From Ruminococcus flavefaciens (GTDB taxonomy: Bacteria > Bacillota > Clostridia > Oscillospirales > Ruminococcaceae): a DNA stretch of 64,000 nt. The stretch is from positions 124,001-188,000 of the forward strand of contig NZ_FNWV01000005.1 in NCBI RefSeq assembly GCF_900108555.1. Direction: 5' to 3'. This document shows positions 17,693-26,638 of this stretch, piece after piece; position 1 is the first letter of the stretch, and every line of letters begins with the position of its first letter. The notes under the pieces are model-generated. The model saw nothing but the letters and a program-made list of their open reading frames with translations. It did not search any database and was not told the DNA's origin. A program made the position numbers and the translations under genes.

Positions 17693-17760
17693 ACACAATA
17701 TATAGTGTCTGCCTTTCAATAGTTCCTTATTAGTATAAAACATTCCGAGGCAGAAGTCAA
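17693..17760 (-). promoter_or_regulatory. nrdD promoter with NrdR box
   Basis: On the minus strand TTGACT (17755-17760), 17 bp, TATACT (17732-17737) form the promoter. ACACAATATATAGTGT (17693-17708) is a full match to the NrdR repressor palindrome and lies just downstream of the expected transcript start. Confidence 0.8.
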
Positions 17761-17880
17761 TGATGTATATGCACAACTAATTATTGATTTTTATGCATTT
17801 TATTGTGATATTCGTGCATAAATCATTTAAAAAAGAGCTTTTTGCGATATTCCGTCGTTTCAAGCCCTCTACAGATTGTA

Positions 17881-17918
17881 AAAGCCCCGACCACTATATA
17901 TAGTGGTCGGGGCTTGAA
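17881..17918 (-). terminator. Perfect-palindrome terminator after the SGNH gene
   Basis: AAGCCCCGACCACTATA pairs perfectly with TATAGTGGTCGGGGCTT with almost no loop, followed by T residues on the minus strand. Confidence 0.8.
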
Positions 17919-17919
17919 A

Positions 17920-18792
17920 TTATACAGTATGACAAAGTATATAATCTGCTATCGCCTTGTAAGCGGCTTCCGTAAGAGCTCCCGTTGATGAGTCTCTGTA
18001 CTCATCAGAAAGTGCACCGTCAACGCCTTTAAGTGCTGTATTGGTATCTATACAGTATACATTCTGCATATTCGCAATAGTAAGAAGCTTTGTGTTGAAC
18101 TCATTTATAACACCATTGCCTGTTGTAGCATTTGCATCATCACGTACAGGCGGGAGCTGCATTATATAAATATCAGCATCGGTAAGGTATCCTCTGAGAT
18201 TTTTTACAAACTCTGTATACTCTGAAACCATGTCCTCCATTTTGGAAGTACCGATATCACTTCCGAGCATGATATATATTACCTCAGGCTTCTTTGCCTG
18301 TAACACCTCATAAACGCTCTTAGTGCCGTAAGAGGACTCTATGGCAACTGTATTGCAGCCTGCTGCATTTAGTTCACTGCTGCCGATAACGTCTTTCATA
18401 CCTGTGTATTTAGCCATATCAATAAGTGTAGAATCTGTAACGAGACAACATGATGAAAGATAATCCGCACTCTTTGCCTCGGACTGAGAAACGGGATTGG
18501 TTATCTTGTCTTTTTCTTCGCTTGCAGGTTCAATATCTTCCGTACCGTCTGATACGTCATTGCTTTCCTGAACGCTGTCGGCTGTTTTATCCTCTTTGCC
18601 CTGCTCGTCTTTATCTTCGCCAAACTCTTCGCTGAAAAAGTTTTCGTTAAAGTTTGCTGATACCATATATATAATAAACCACGCAGAAAAAGAAAGGGCA
18701 AATATGAGTATAAGCCCCCATATGCTGAACCTTACCTTTGGTCTGCCGCGTTTTTTATCAGAAATTCTTGTAATACTCTTCTTTTTAGCCAT
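17920..18792 (-). CDS. SGNH/GDSL-hydrolase-like extracellular protein, degenerate active site
   Basis: About 290 residues from the ATG at 18792 (GGGAG six bases upstream). A basic N-terminus is followed by one membrane segment (about residues 25-45) and an acidic, Ser/Glu-rich linker (about 50-105), then a domain that threads like an SGNH hydrolase. LVTDSTL stands where family members have GDSL, MLGSDIG where the oxyanion-hole GxN is expected, and the terminal DxxH is not evident (LSDEYRDSSTGALTEAAY). It is therefore probably non-catalytic or works differently. Family assignment is tentative. It faces outside the cell. Single gene with its own terminator. Confidence 0.65.
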   Translation of the reverse strand: MAKKKSITRISDKKRGRPKVRFSIWGLILIFALSFSAWFIIYMVSANFNENFFSEEFGEDKDEQGKEDKTADSVQESNDVSDGTEDIEPASEEKDKITNPVSQSEAKSADYLSSCCLVTDSTLIDMAKYTGMKDVIGSSELNAAGCNTVAIESSYGTKSVYEVLQAKKPEVIYIMLGSDIGTSKMEDMVSEYTEFVKNLRGYLTDADIYIMQLPPVRDDANATTGNGVINEFNTKLLTIANMQNVYCIDTNTALKGVDGALSDEYRDSSTGALTEAAYKAIADYILCHTV

Positions 18793-18961
18793 TTTTTCTC
18801 CCAACTCTTAAAAAGCTGCCGAATTACGGTATTCGGCATACCGAAATATGCTGAAACGACATACAAATATATTATATCTCTTTTTTTATACATTTGCAAT
18901 ACTTTTCAGTAATTTTACAACATTTTTATTTTTCTGCCGTTATTGTCTTGAATTATTATCC

Positions 18962-18990
18962 GAAATAGTCTATAATAATATTATGTTATT
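18962..18990 (+). promoter_or_regulatory. Promoter of the zinc-ribbon gene
   Basis: A TTGAAT box around 18949-18954 and TATAAT at about 18972-18977 with a 17-bp spacer precede the AAGGAGGG ribosome site at 18994-19001. Confidence 0.6.
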
Positions 18991-19007
18991 TCAAGGAGGG
19001 ATGATCT

Positions 19008-19358
19008 ATGATGCATTGCGGCAAGCCTATGTACAGGGGAAGATTTACTGTAGAGAAGCGCGGTATCCCCGGTAAAGGCTCTTCTCTTATCTATCCTGTT
19101 GCCGCCTTTTACGACGGAAACGACATGATCTGCGAGACTCCCGTAGACTCTACTCTCGGATATTACTGCTCGGAATGTGGGCTTATGCTCGGAGTATTTC
19201 CCGTAACTCACCCTACAGGCTTTGTGGGAAGGTTCAACCAGAATATTGACGATAAAATAGATATCCTTCCTCAAAAGATATGTCCTGAATGTGGTGCAGA
19301 AATAGATATGGATTATCCGCGCTGTCCTTTCTGCGGTCACATATACGAAATTATCTAA
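19008..19358 (+). CDS. Small zinc-ribbon protein
   Basis: A 116-residue soluble protein with three cysteine pairs. The N-terminal HCGKPM, the central YYCSECGLMLG and the C-terminal ICPECGAEI with RCPFCGHIYE form a treble of CxxC knuckles, typical of metal-binding zinc ribbons. No enzyme motif is visible. It could be a nucleic-acid or protein-binding adaptor. GGAGGG stands seven bases before the ATG at 19008. A second ATG follows at once, so the start may be one codon later. It lies 55 bp before pyrE on the same strand. Confidence 0.7.
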   Translation: MMHCGKPMYRGRFTVEKRGIPGKGSSLIYPVAAFYDGNDMICETPVDSTLGYYCSECGLMLGVFPVTHPTGFVGRFNQNIDDKIDILPQKICPECGAEIDMDYPRCPFCGHIYEII

Positions 19359-19412
19359 CGGCTCAAACCTGCTTTGCAGGCTTTAATAAATATACATACG
19401 GAGGTTTTAAAT

Positions 19413-20066
19413 ATGACTTACAAAGAAAGCTTTATAAAGTTTATGGTGGACTGCGGAGTTCTTACTTTCGGCGAATTCACACTGAAAAGCGGCAGAAAAG
19501 CTCCTTATTTCATAAACTGCGGTAATTACAAAACAGGTGCGCAGCTTGCTAAGCTGGGCGAATACTATGCTGAATGCATAAAGGCAAACGATATCCCTGT
19601 TGATACTCTCTTCGGACCTGCATATAAAGGTATCCCTCTTGCTGTATCTGCTGTTGTAGCACTCAGCAACAAGTTTGACATTGATGTTTCCTACTGTTTT
19701 GACAGAAAGGAAGCTAAGGACCACGGTGAGGGCGGTATGTTCGTCGGCAAAAATCTTACTGACGGCGAGAGAGTTGTTATCATAGATGATGTAATGACTT
19801 CAGGAAAGGCTCTCAGAGAGTCTATGCCTAAGCTTATGACTGCCGCAGACGTTAATGTTACAGGTATGGTAATAACCGTTGACCGTATGGAAAAGGGCAC
19901 AGGAGAGCTTTCAGCTGTACAGGAAGTCAAGCGTGATTTCGGTGTTATCGTTTATCCTATCGTTACTATGGAGGATATTATCAACGCTATCAAAAATGGC
20001 ATCGTTCCGGGCGAGGAATACCTCGATAAGATGCTCGAATACAGAGAGACTTACGGAGTTAAATAA
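19413..20066 (+). CDS. pyrE: Orotate phosphoribosyltransferase
   Basis: From the ATG at 19413 (GGAGG upstream) the 217-residue enzyme converts orotate and PRPP to OMP, the fifth step of pyrimidine synthesis. The PRPP-binding loop VVIIDDVMTSGKALRES is intact, as are the FGPAYKGIPLAV and DRKEAKDHGEGGM catalytic loops. It stands apart from other pyr genes here. It shares direction with the zinc-ribbon gene and ends before a long inverted repeat. Confidence 0.95.
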   Translation: MTYKESFIKFMVDCGVLTFGEFTLKSGRKAPYFINCGNYKTGAQLAKLGEYYAECIKANDIPVDTLFGPAYKGIPLAVSAVVALSNKFDIDVSYCFDRKEAKDHGEGGMFVGKNLTDGERVVIIDDVMTSGKALRESMPKLMTAADVNVTGMVITVDRMEKGTGELSAVQEVKRDFGVIVYPIVTMEDIINAIKNGIVPGEEYLDKMLEYRETYGVK

Positions 20067-20079
20067 AACACATACATAA

Positions 20080-20193
20080 GCTCAGGGAGGATAGGGAGTA
20101 TAACCGCCAAAATCCAATACTTATTATATATTTTCTTTTTTCTATAAAGAGAAGTAAGAAAATATGGTTTATGCTCCCTGACTCCCCCTGAAA
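20080..20193. repeat. Long imperfect inverted repeat, about 110 bp
   Basis: Arms CAGGGAGGATAGGGAGTATAACC (20081-20104 region) and GGTTTATGCTCCCTGACTCCCCCTG (20163-20188 region) pair over about 24 bp, and inside them TATATTTTCTT pairs with AAGAAAATAT. The whole could fold as one long hairpin. It may be a miniature inverted-repeat element or an RNA structure in the pyrE 3' region. Confidence 0.6.
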
Positions 20194-20198
20194 TTAAA

Positions 20199-20227
20199 GA
20201 AGTGCTCCCCTGTGGGAGCACTTTTTC
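20199..20227. terminator. Terminator between pyrE and the exporter gene
   Basis: AAGTGCTCCC and GGGAGCACTT pair around a four-base loop, with T-rich sequence on both strands, serving the convergent pyrE and exporter genes. Confidence 0.75.
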
Positions 20228-20228
20228 G

Positions 20229-21440
20229 TTATTTGAATAAGATTATCAGGAACTGTGATACAAGCACTACCGAAATAAGTGCTACAGGATATGTTGCTGC
20301 ATAAGCTGATGCAACATTCTCTGTACCTGCTGTGCTTATAAGAGTACCCAGTGCAGGTGTAGACGTCATACCGCCAGTAATAGAACCGAGGTTGTTCAGC
20401 AGGCTGAGTTTCAGAACATACTTTGCGAACAGATAACCTATTATCATAGGAAGTATAGTCATTATAATTCCGTAGAGGAAGTATACGGCATCAAAATACT
20501 GAACGAACTTTGCTCCGCCTGCAACTCCCGCACCGATAAGGAAGAACATGAGTCCAAGCTCACGAAAAACCTTCAGTGTGGAATCCTTTGGCATTATAGA
20601 AAACTTGCCTATTCGTCCGAAGTGACCGAATAAAAGCGAAACTAAAAGGCAGCCGCCTGTTGTTGAAAGAGAAAAGTTACCGAATTTGAATGAACCGATA
20701 ATGATACCTAAACAAGCTGCAAGAGCAAAAGGCATGATACCGAAGCTGTCCATCTCGATAGGAGTGAACATTTTTTTTTCTTTGCCGCTCTTCTTTGAAG
20801 AAGGTGCGAGCAGCTCTCTTTCCTTAGCCATATCAGCCTTTGTGATCTTAGGTATGATCTGAACAAAGAGCACAACGCCGATAACTCCGAAGATATAAGC
20901 AATAGCATATCCGACAGATACTATGCTCTGGAGGTGTTCCGTACCAACTGCATCTTTGGCAGCTGAGAAACCGGGAGTACTTGTAAGCGCACCCGAAAGG
21001 ATACCTGTAAGCATTGCTGTAAACTCTTCTGACGAAAGATCAGTAAAGTTCTTGCCTACTGTTATACAGCCTGCACAAGCAAGTCCGCCGCTGAGGATTA
21101 TAATAATTGCAAGGAGTACGTATGATTTAAAGTTCTTCTTGAAGTTTCCGAAGAAATTAGGTCCTGCAATAAATCCAACTGCTGTAACAAAGAGGATAAG
21201 TCCCAGATTATCAACTATTTTCAGAGCTTTGCCTACGAAATCCGCATTTATCTCGGTTGAAAGCTCTTTATAGAATAAGCATCCGTATACAAGAGCAACA
21301 ATGAAAACACCTGCTGTACCGAGAGAAACGCCCTTGATTGTTATTCTTCCGAGGATATATCCCAGTGCTGCAATGGCGATAACAGACAGCATCAGGAATG
21401 ACACATCGTGTATCGAAAGAATTCCATTAAAAAAATCCAT
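20229..21440 (-). CDS. AspT/SucE-type (YidE/YbjL duplication) dicarboxylate transporter
   Basis: A 403-residue membrane protein made of two related halves, each with about five hydrophobic segments and each with a copy of the family motif (GALTSTPGFSAA in the first half, GGMTSTPALGTL in the second). This is the aspartate:alanine exchanger family. A member, SucE of Corynebacterium, exports succinate. The central cytoplasmic link is only about 45 residues, so the TrkA_C regulatory domains found in larger members are missing. It lies directly after the fumarate reductase genes on the same strand, which supports a role as succinate exporter. The substrate is inferred from context. Confidence 0.75.
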   Translation of the reverse strand: MDFFNGILSIHDVSFLMLSVIAIAALGYILGRITIKGVSLGTAGVFIVALVYGCLFYKELSTEINADFVGKALKIVDNLGLILFVTAVGFIAGPNFFGNFKKNFKSYVLLAIIIILSGGLACAGCITVGKNFTDLSSEEFTAMLTGILSGALTSTPGFSAAKDAVGTEHLQSIVSVGYAIAYIFGVIGVVLFVQIIPKITKADMAKERELLAPSSKKSGKEKKMFTPIEMDSFGIMPFALAACLGIIIGSFKFGNFSLSTTGGCLLVSLLFGHFGRIGKFSIMPKDSTLKVFRELGLMFFLIGAGVAGGAKFVQYFDAVYFLYGIIMTILPMIIGYLFAKYVLKLSLLNNLGSITGGMTSTPALGTLISTAGTENVASAYAATYPVALISVVLVSQFLIILFK

Positions 21441-21479
21441 TATATATCACTTAACTTTCTTTTATTATATACGTACTTA

Positions 21480-21504
21480 TGGGACGCTTTTTACAGCGTC
21501 CCAT
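21480..21504. terminator. Hairpin between frdA and the exporter gene
   Basis: GGGACGCT and AGCGTCCC pair around a short loop. The T tract is on the plus side, so on the minus strand it is more likely an attenuating or mRNA-stabilising stem than a full terminator. Confidence 0.5.
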
Positions 21505-21506
21505 TT

Positions 21507-23108
21507 TTATTTCTTTCTTGCGTATTTTGGAAGAAGCATTGGTGAAGCTACATCACTTGCTGCACCTGACTCTGCAAGCTCCTTATTGAATTTCTCGATA
21601 TGCTCGAGAGTAAGCTTATCGGAAGCTGTTGTTTCTTTAGCTTTGGCAGCTGCGTATATACCTGCATTTCTGCCGAATACGATAACATCAAGGAGTGAGT
21701 TGCCCATGAGTCTGTTTCTTCCGTGGATACCGCCTGCTACCTCACCTGCTGCATAAAGGTTTTCAACGCCTGTAGCGCAGTCATCAGTGATATCAAGTCC
21801 GCCGTTCTGATAGTGGAGAGTAGGATAAACAAGGATAGGCTCCTTACGGATATCAATGCCGTACTTGCCGAACATTCTCATCATAGCAGGGATACGCTTC
21901 TCGATAGTACCCTCACCGTGGATATACTCGATCATAGGTGTATCGAGCCAGATTGACTTGCCAAGTGTAGTCTCTATGCCCTTGCCGCGCTCAGTACACT
22001 CACGAATGATAGAAGCTGCGGTAACGTCACGAGTCTCGAGTGGGTGCATGAACACATCACCGTCTATATTGACAAGCTTTGCGCCAAGTGAACGAACCTT
22101 CTCAGTTACAAGTGCACCGAATATCTGCTCGGGATAACCTGTACCTGTTGGGTGATACTGAAGAGTATCAGCATAGAGCAGCTTTGCGCCAACACGGTAG
22201 CCCAGGATAAGTCCGTCAGCAGTTGCACCGTAATGGTTTGATGTGGGGAATCCCTGATAATGTAAACGTCCTGCACCGCCTGTTGCGATGATAACAGTCT
22301 TTGCTCTTGCAACGAGGAGCTCCTTTGTCTCCATGTTCATAAGAACTGCACCTGCTGCTCTGCCCTTATCATCAAGGATTATCTCAACAGCAGCCGTGAA
22401 ATCGATAACAGGTATGCCTCTGTTGATGACTTCATCACGGAGAGTACGCATTATCTCAGCACCTGAGTAGTCCTTAGCAGCGTGCATTCTCTTTCTTGAA
22501 GTACCGCCGCCGTGAGTAGTTACCATAGTGCCGTCAGGCTCTTTATCGAACTCGACACCGAGCTTGTTGAGCCACTGTATAGCCTCGGGAGCTTTTGTAA
22601 CGAGCTTCTTTACAAGCTCGGGCTTTGCAGCAAAATGTCCGCCGCCGAAAGCATCAAGGAAATGGATAGCGGGAGAATCATTTGGTTTGTCGGCAGCCTG
22701 TATACCGCCCTCAGCCATCATTGTATTTGCATCGCCGATACGAAGCTTTGTAACGATCATAGCCTTTACGCCTGCTTCATCAGCCTCTATAGCTGCGGAA
22801 GCACCTGCTCCGCCGCCGCCGATGATGAGTACATCTGTATCATAATCAGGTGAGGAAAGATCAACATCTGCTGCGCTGATACGGCTTTTGCCCTGTAAAA
22901 GTGCAGCAAGCTGTGTAGGCACTTTATCGCCCTTGTTCACACCTGCGGAAAGAACAGTGAATTCGTCCTGCTTGTAGTCAGGGTGGAAATGAGCAAGAAG
23001 ATCATCTTTCTCCTCAGCAGTCATTCTTCTTGGTTCGATAGCTGCGTTTTCAGCTCTCTTTGCTGCAACTACCTTTGCAAGTTCATTAAGCTTTTCTATT
23101 TTATACAT
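21507..23108 (-). CDS. frdA: Fumarate reductase/succinate dehydrogenase flavoprotein subunit
   Basis: The 533-residue FAD subunit has the dinucleotide-binding LIIGGGGAGASAAIEA (about residues 95-109), the FAD/substrate segments AKDYSGAEIMRTL and YADTLQYHPTGTGY, and a catalytic His/Arg region ending in YPTLHYQNGGLDI and GRNRLMGNSLLDVIVFG. About 90 residues precede the FAD domain, an extension not seen in the classical E. coli enzyme. Its Fe-S partner lies 13 bp upstream and no membrane anchor gene (frdC/D) is present, so the enzyme should be soluble, like methanogen thiol:fumarate reductase. It reduces fumarate to succinate. Confidence 0.88.
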   Translation of the reverse strand: MYKIEKLNELAKVVAAKRAENAAIEPRRMTAEEKDDLLAHFHPDYKQDEFTVLSAGVNKGDKVPTQLAALLQGKSRISAADVDLSSPDYDTDVLIIGGGGAGASAAIEADEAGVKAMIVTKLRIGDANTMMAEGGIQAADKPNDSPAIHFLDAFGGGHFAAKPELVKKLVTKAPEAIQWLNKLGVEFDKEPDGTMVTTHGGGTSRKRMHAAKDYSGAEIMRTLRDEVINRGIPVIDFTAAVEIILDDKGRAAGAVLMNMETKELLVARAKTVIIATGGAGRLHYQGFPTSNHYGATADGLILGYRVGAKLLYADTLQYHPTGTGYPEQIFGALVTEKVRSLGAKLVNIDGDVFMHPLETRDVTAASIIRECTERGKGIETTLGKSIWLDTPMIEYIHGEGTIEKRIPAMMRMFGKYGIDIRKEPILVYPTLHYQNGGLDITDDCATGVENLYAAGEVAGGIHGRNRLMGNSLLDVIVFGRNAGIYAAAKAKETTASDKLTLEHIEKFNKELAESGAASDVASPMLLPKYARKK

Positions 23109-23121
23109 GGTTATCCCCCCC

Positions 23122-23805
23122 TTACTTCTCGATCTCGCGGTGATTGTACATATCCTTGATCTCTTCGATATTATCGACAGCCTTTGTCATAAGCTCCTCG
23201 ATCTGCTTATCAAAGATACCTTCGTTTACTTCTTTTACACGGTCAGAGAGATGTCCGCACTCAGGAGCTATATACTTGCCGTTGAGTCTTCTTGCAAGCA
23301 TAGCTACCTGTGGGTGGGAAATACCAGCAGGACAGCGTGATGAACATACTCCGCACATTACGCAGTCAAAGCTCTCCTCTGCACACTTATCGTACTCACC
23401 TCTCTGAGCGTATGCGATATACTGCATAACGTTCAGTTCCTGTGTACAGGCTTTTGTACAGGCATTGCAGCCGATACAGCTATAGATCTCAGGATAAAGC
23501 TGCATCATTATCTGCTGAGTAGGCTTAATCTCTTCGATATTATATACTCTCTTTTCAAGTGGGAAGAAAGGAAGTGTTGCAACATACATTCCCTCCTGTA
23601 CTTCTGTCTGACAGGCAAGACATCCGTGAAGCTCTATCTCGCCCTTTATTCTGTAAATTGTAGCACAGGCACCGCAGAAGCCGTTACGGCAGCCGCAGCC
23701 TCTTACAAGGTCATAGCCTGCATATTCCATTGCTGTCATTATAGTAAGACCTGCGGGCACCTGATACTTCTTGCCGAACAGGTAAACATTCAACATATTT
23801 TCCAT
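23122..23805 (-). CDS. frdB: Fumarate reductase iron-sulfur subunit
   Basis: A 227-residue protein with an N-terminal plant-type 2Fe-2S domain (C37, C39, C44, C47 and C62 in RGCGCRNGFCGAC and HGCLAC) and a C-terminal helical ferredoxin domain with CIGCNACTKACTQ and CVMCGVCSSRCPAGI. It passes electrons from a donor to FrdA. The start at 23805 has AAGGAGGAG eight bases upstream. It sits between flxA and frdA, 15 and 13 bp from each, which is the main reason to link the Flx-Hdr complex with fumarate reduction. Confidence 0.88.
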   Translation of the reverse strand: MENMLNVYLFGKKYQVPAGLTIMTAMEYAGYDLVRGCGCRNGFCGACATIYRIKGEIELHGCLACQTEVQEGMYVATLPFFPLEKRVYNIEEIKPTQQIMMQLYPEIYSCIGCNACTKACTQELNVMQYIAYAQRGEYDKCAEESFDCVMCGVCSSRCPAGISHPQVAMLARRLNGKYIAPECGHLSDRVKEVNEGIFDKQIEELMTKAVDNIEEIKDMYNHREIEK

Positions 23806-23820
23806 GCGATATTCTCCTCC

Positions 23821-24648
23821 TTAATATTCATCAGGCAGCTCGCCGAGCTGGTCGAAACGGAAAACAGGTCCGTCCTTACATACATACTTATCACCGATAT
23901 TGCAGCGTCCGCATTTGCCCACAGCGCACTTCATCTTCAGCTCCATAGTTGTATAGACCTGAGTATCGGTAAATCCAAGCTCTTTAAGTCCTGCAAGTGT
24001 AAACTTTATCATTATCGGAGGTCCGCAGATAAGGACTGTTTTGTTTATGGAAGGATCAAGTTCCTTTACATAGTTCGGAACAAATCCCACATGACCGTCC
24101 CAGCCCTCCTGAGGATTATCAATAGTAAGGTTGACCTCGATGCCGTCATCAGCCATCCATTCGTCTATTATTTCCTTATAATCAACAAGGTCATCTTTTG
24201 AACGTGAACCGTAAACTATCTGTACCGAACCGTAATCCTCACGCTTGTCACGTACATAGTTTATAACGGAACGAAGCGGAGCAAGTCCGATACCGCCTGC
24301 AATAAAGAGAAGATCCTTGCCCTTAAGTTCTGTCTCAACAGGGAAATGATTTCCGTAAGGTCCGCGGATAGTTATCTGCTGACCAACGTCCATTGCATGG
24401 AGCCATGTTGTGAGGCAGCCGCACTTCTTTATGCTGAACTCCATAAATTCCTTATTTGTCGGAGAAGATGTTATTGAAAACATACCTTCACCCACGCCCG
24501 GTATAGACAGCATAGCGCACTGTCCCGGCATATGCTCGAAAACCTTGCCGCCCTCAGGCGACACGACTCTGAATGTTTTGACATCAGGAGTATCCTGTCT
24601 TATATCGGTAACTACTCCTATGTAAGGTATCAATGTATCTTTATTCAT
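23821..24648 (-). CDS. flxA: FlxA-like FAD/NAD(P)-binding oxidoreductase
   Basis: About 275 residues from the ATG at 24648, with TGGAGG eight bases before it. An N-terminal FAD-binding barrel (DVKTFRVV, GQCAMLSIPGVGEGMFSITSS) is followed by an NAD-binding domain (LLFIAGGIGLAPLRSVI) and a C-terminal cysteine motif CAVGKCGRCNIGDKYVCKDGP that binds 2Fe-2S, as in dihydroorotate dehydrogenase electron-transfer subunits and sulfite reductase AsrB. In the FlxABCD-HdrABC complexes this subunit oxidises NAD(P)H. It touches flxB end to start. Confidence 0.85.
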   Translation of the reverse strand: MNKDTLIPYIGVVTDIRQDTPDVKTFRVVSPEGGKVFEHMPGQCAMLSIPGVGEGMFSITSSPTNKEFMEFSIKKCGCLTTWLHAMDVGQQITIRGPYGNHFPVETELKGKDLLFIAGGIGLAPLRSVINYVRDKREDYGSVQIVYGSRSKDDLVDYKEIIDEWMADDGIEVNLTIDNPQEGWDGHVGFVPNYVKELDPSINKTVLICGPPIMIKFTLAGLKELGFTDTQVYTTMELKMKCAVGKCGRCNIGDKYVCKDGPVFRFDQLGELPDEY

Positions 24649-25667
24649 CACTTTACCTCCAATGCTTTCATTACCTTGACTATATTCATTGAAATAGGAC
24701 ACTTTGAAAGGCATCTTCCGCAGCCTACACAGCCGAATTCGCCGTTATTATTTGATGGAAAATATACAAGCTTGTGCATAAATCTCTGTCGGAAACGTTC
24801 AAGCTGAGTAAGACGTGGATTACCGTGTGCCATTTTTGTAAAGTCTGAATACATACATGAGTCCCAGCAGCGGAAACGTTTAATGCCGTGACCTGTATTG
24901 AAGTCCTTGATATCATAGCACTGACAGGTAGGACATACAAATGTACAGGTACCGCAGCCGAGACAGCTCTCAGAAAGCTCTGCCCACTTCTCGGAGTTGA
25001 AATGCTCCATGAGCTTATCGCCGCCGAATGACTCTGTTGAAATTCCTGCAAGAGGGAGCTTTTTAAGTATCTCTCTTGTCTTGTCTCGTACAGCATCAAG
25101 CTTTGCAGTGTCGCCCTCTTCAAGAAGAGATGAGATGCTGTCGATGAACTTCTGTCCCTTATCGTTATGAGCCTCAAAGAAAATGCTCTCGCCGTCGCTG
25201 TAGCAGGCAGCATCGCCCTCGGGAGCAGCAGCGTCAATACCGAATGTACCGCAGAAGCAGGTCTCAGCAGGTCTTGTACAAGCCATAGTTACAACTGTGC
25301 CGTGATCGCGGCGATTTTTGTAGAAGCTGTCCACAGGTTCGCTGAGGAATACCTTGTCAAGGATCGTAAAGCTTCTTGCATCGCAGGCACGTACACCGAA
25401 TATAACGAAATCTTCCGACTCTTCTCTGATGTCGATGACCTCTATATTCTTGCCTTCCATTTTGAAGTCAACAAGATTTTCGGTCTGAGGGAAGAAGAAA
25501 TCCTTTGCACTTCTCACTGTATTGAGTGCATTGCTGAGCTTCATACCGCTCTCGTATTTTTTATACTCAGCACTGCCGTCCTCACGGTCAGCAGGGATAT
25601 ACAGTGTCTGTGAAGCTGATATCGCCTCAAAGAGAGCGTCAAGCTTATCAATTGATATTTTAAGCAT
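24648..25667 (-). CDS. flxB: FlxB-like 4Fe-4S dicluster protein
   Basis: A 339-residue soluble protein of the beta subunit type of anaerobic sulfite reductase A-like/FlxB proteins. Its C-terminal part has two ferredoxin motifs, CLGCGTCTFVCPTCQCYDI and CVGCGRCLSKCPISMN. An upstream FGVRACDARSFTILD segment and CTRPAETCFCGTFG are typical of the family. It should relay electrons between FlxA and HdrA. It overlaps flxC by one base and flxA by one base, showing tight translational coupling. Confidence 0.85.
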   Translation of the reverse strand: MLKISIDKLDALFEAISASQTLYIPADREDGSAEYKKYESGMKLSNALNTVRSAKDFFFPQTENLVDFKMEGKNIEVIDIREESEDFVIFGVRACDARSFTILDKVFLSEPVDSFYKNRRDHGTVVTMACTRPAETCFCGTFGIDAAAPEGDAACYSDGESIFFEAHNDKGQKFIDSISSLLEEGDTAKLDAVRDKTREILKKLPLAGISTESFGGDKLMEHFNSEKWAELSESCLGCGTCTFVCPTCQCYDIKDFNTGHGIKRFRCWDSCMYSDFTKMAHGNPRLTQLERFRQRFMHKLVYFPSNNNGEFGCVGCGRCLSKCPISMNIVKVMKALEVK

Positions 25668-26638
25668 TATTCAACTCCCCTTTCGTGTACGATACTTGCT
25701 TCGCAATCGTCCTGTTTGTAATCATTAAGAGGAGCGCGTGAGGTAGTATCCTCACCTGCCTGATATTCACCGTAAAGAGAATTGATATCCTTGATGAACT
25801 TTCTGTTGAGCAGATGAAGCGGTATATTCTGAGGACATACTCTCGAACACTCTCCGCAGTCTGTACATCTTCCTGCAACGTGGAATGCACGGATAATGTG
25901 GAACATATTCTCCTCAAAGCTGTCAGCAGGAGCTTTATTCTCAACGCCTGAATTCGGATTGTCAAATACGCACTTTTCACAGGTGCAGGCTGGACAGACA
26001 TTTCTGCAAGCATTGCAGCGGATACACTTTGAAAGCTGGTCTCTCCAGAAATCAAATCTCTCCTGAGCAGTCATATTCTCAAGCTTTTCGACCATTTCAA
26101 AACGGTTTGACTCAAGTACCTCTCCGTCATCGCCGATGAGCTCATCGAATACAACGTGCTTTTTGCTCTTGCATGAAGCGCACTTATCAAGAACAGCCTC
26201 ATAGTAAGGCATTGTCTCCTCGCCGTAAACAGTTTCTATTTTAAGTGTATAGTTTTCGTTTTTAACACCGAGAATACCTGTAATGCCCTTAGCCTTTATC
26301 TTCTCGGCATCAAGCTTTGGACCGCCGGGGATACCGATAATGTACACATTCTCGCGTACAACTCTGTGCTCCTTGGTAAGCTGATTGAAGCTGTATGTAT
26401 CGCAAGGCTTGAGGAAAGCGAGGATCTTTCCCTCTTTTTTGCTCTCCTTGACAAGGTACTTTGATACATTTGCAGATGTAAAATCATCAAATACAAAATC
26501 AGCGTCAAGCTCTTCAGCTGATCTGAATACAGCAGGAGTTATATCGTAAGCGAATTCTCCTCTTTTCCAGCCGATAACACGATCTACAGTGCCATCAGCC
26601 AGAAGCTGCTTAGCTCTGTTTATCATTGCTTCCTGCAT
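25667..26638 (-). CDS. flxC: FlxC-like 4Fe-4S dicluster protein
   Basis: A 323-residue protein with two ferredoxin-type motifs in the C-terminal half, CIRCNACRNVCPACTCEKC and CTDCGECSRVCPQNIPLHLL. The N-terminal half (FAYDITPAVFRSAEELDADFVFDDF, FLKPCDTYSFNQL) resembles the coenzyme F420 hydrogenase/dehydrogenase beta-type scaffold and is related in plan to FlxB. It is one of the electron-relay subunits of the Flx complex. It overlaps flxD by 16 bp. Confidence 0.83.
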   Translation of the reverse strand: MQEAMINRAKQLLADGTVDRVIGWKRGEFAYDITPAVFRSAEELDADFVFDDFTSANVSKYLVKESKKEGKILAFLKPCDTYSFNQLTKEHRVVRENVYIIGIPGGPKLDAEKIKAKGITGILGVKNENYTLKIETVYGEETMPYYEAVLDKCASCKSKKHVVFDELIGDDGEVLESNRFEMVEKLENMTAQERFDFWRDQLSKCIRCNACRNVCPACTCEKCVFDNPNSGVENKAPADSFEENMFHIIRAFHVAGRCTDCGECSRVCPQNIPLHLLNRKFIKDINSLYGEYQAGEDTTSRAPLNDYKQDDCEASIVHERGVE

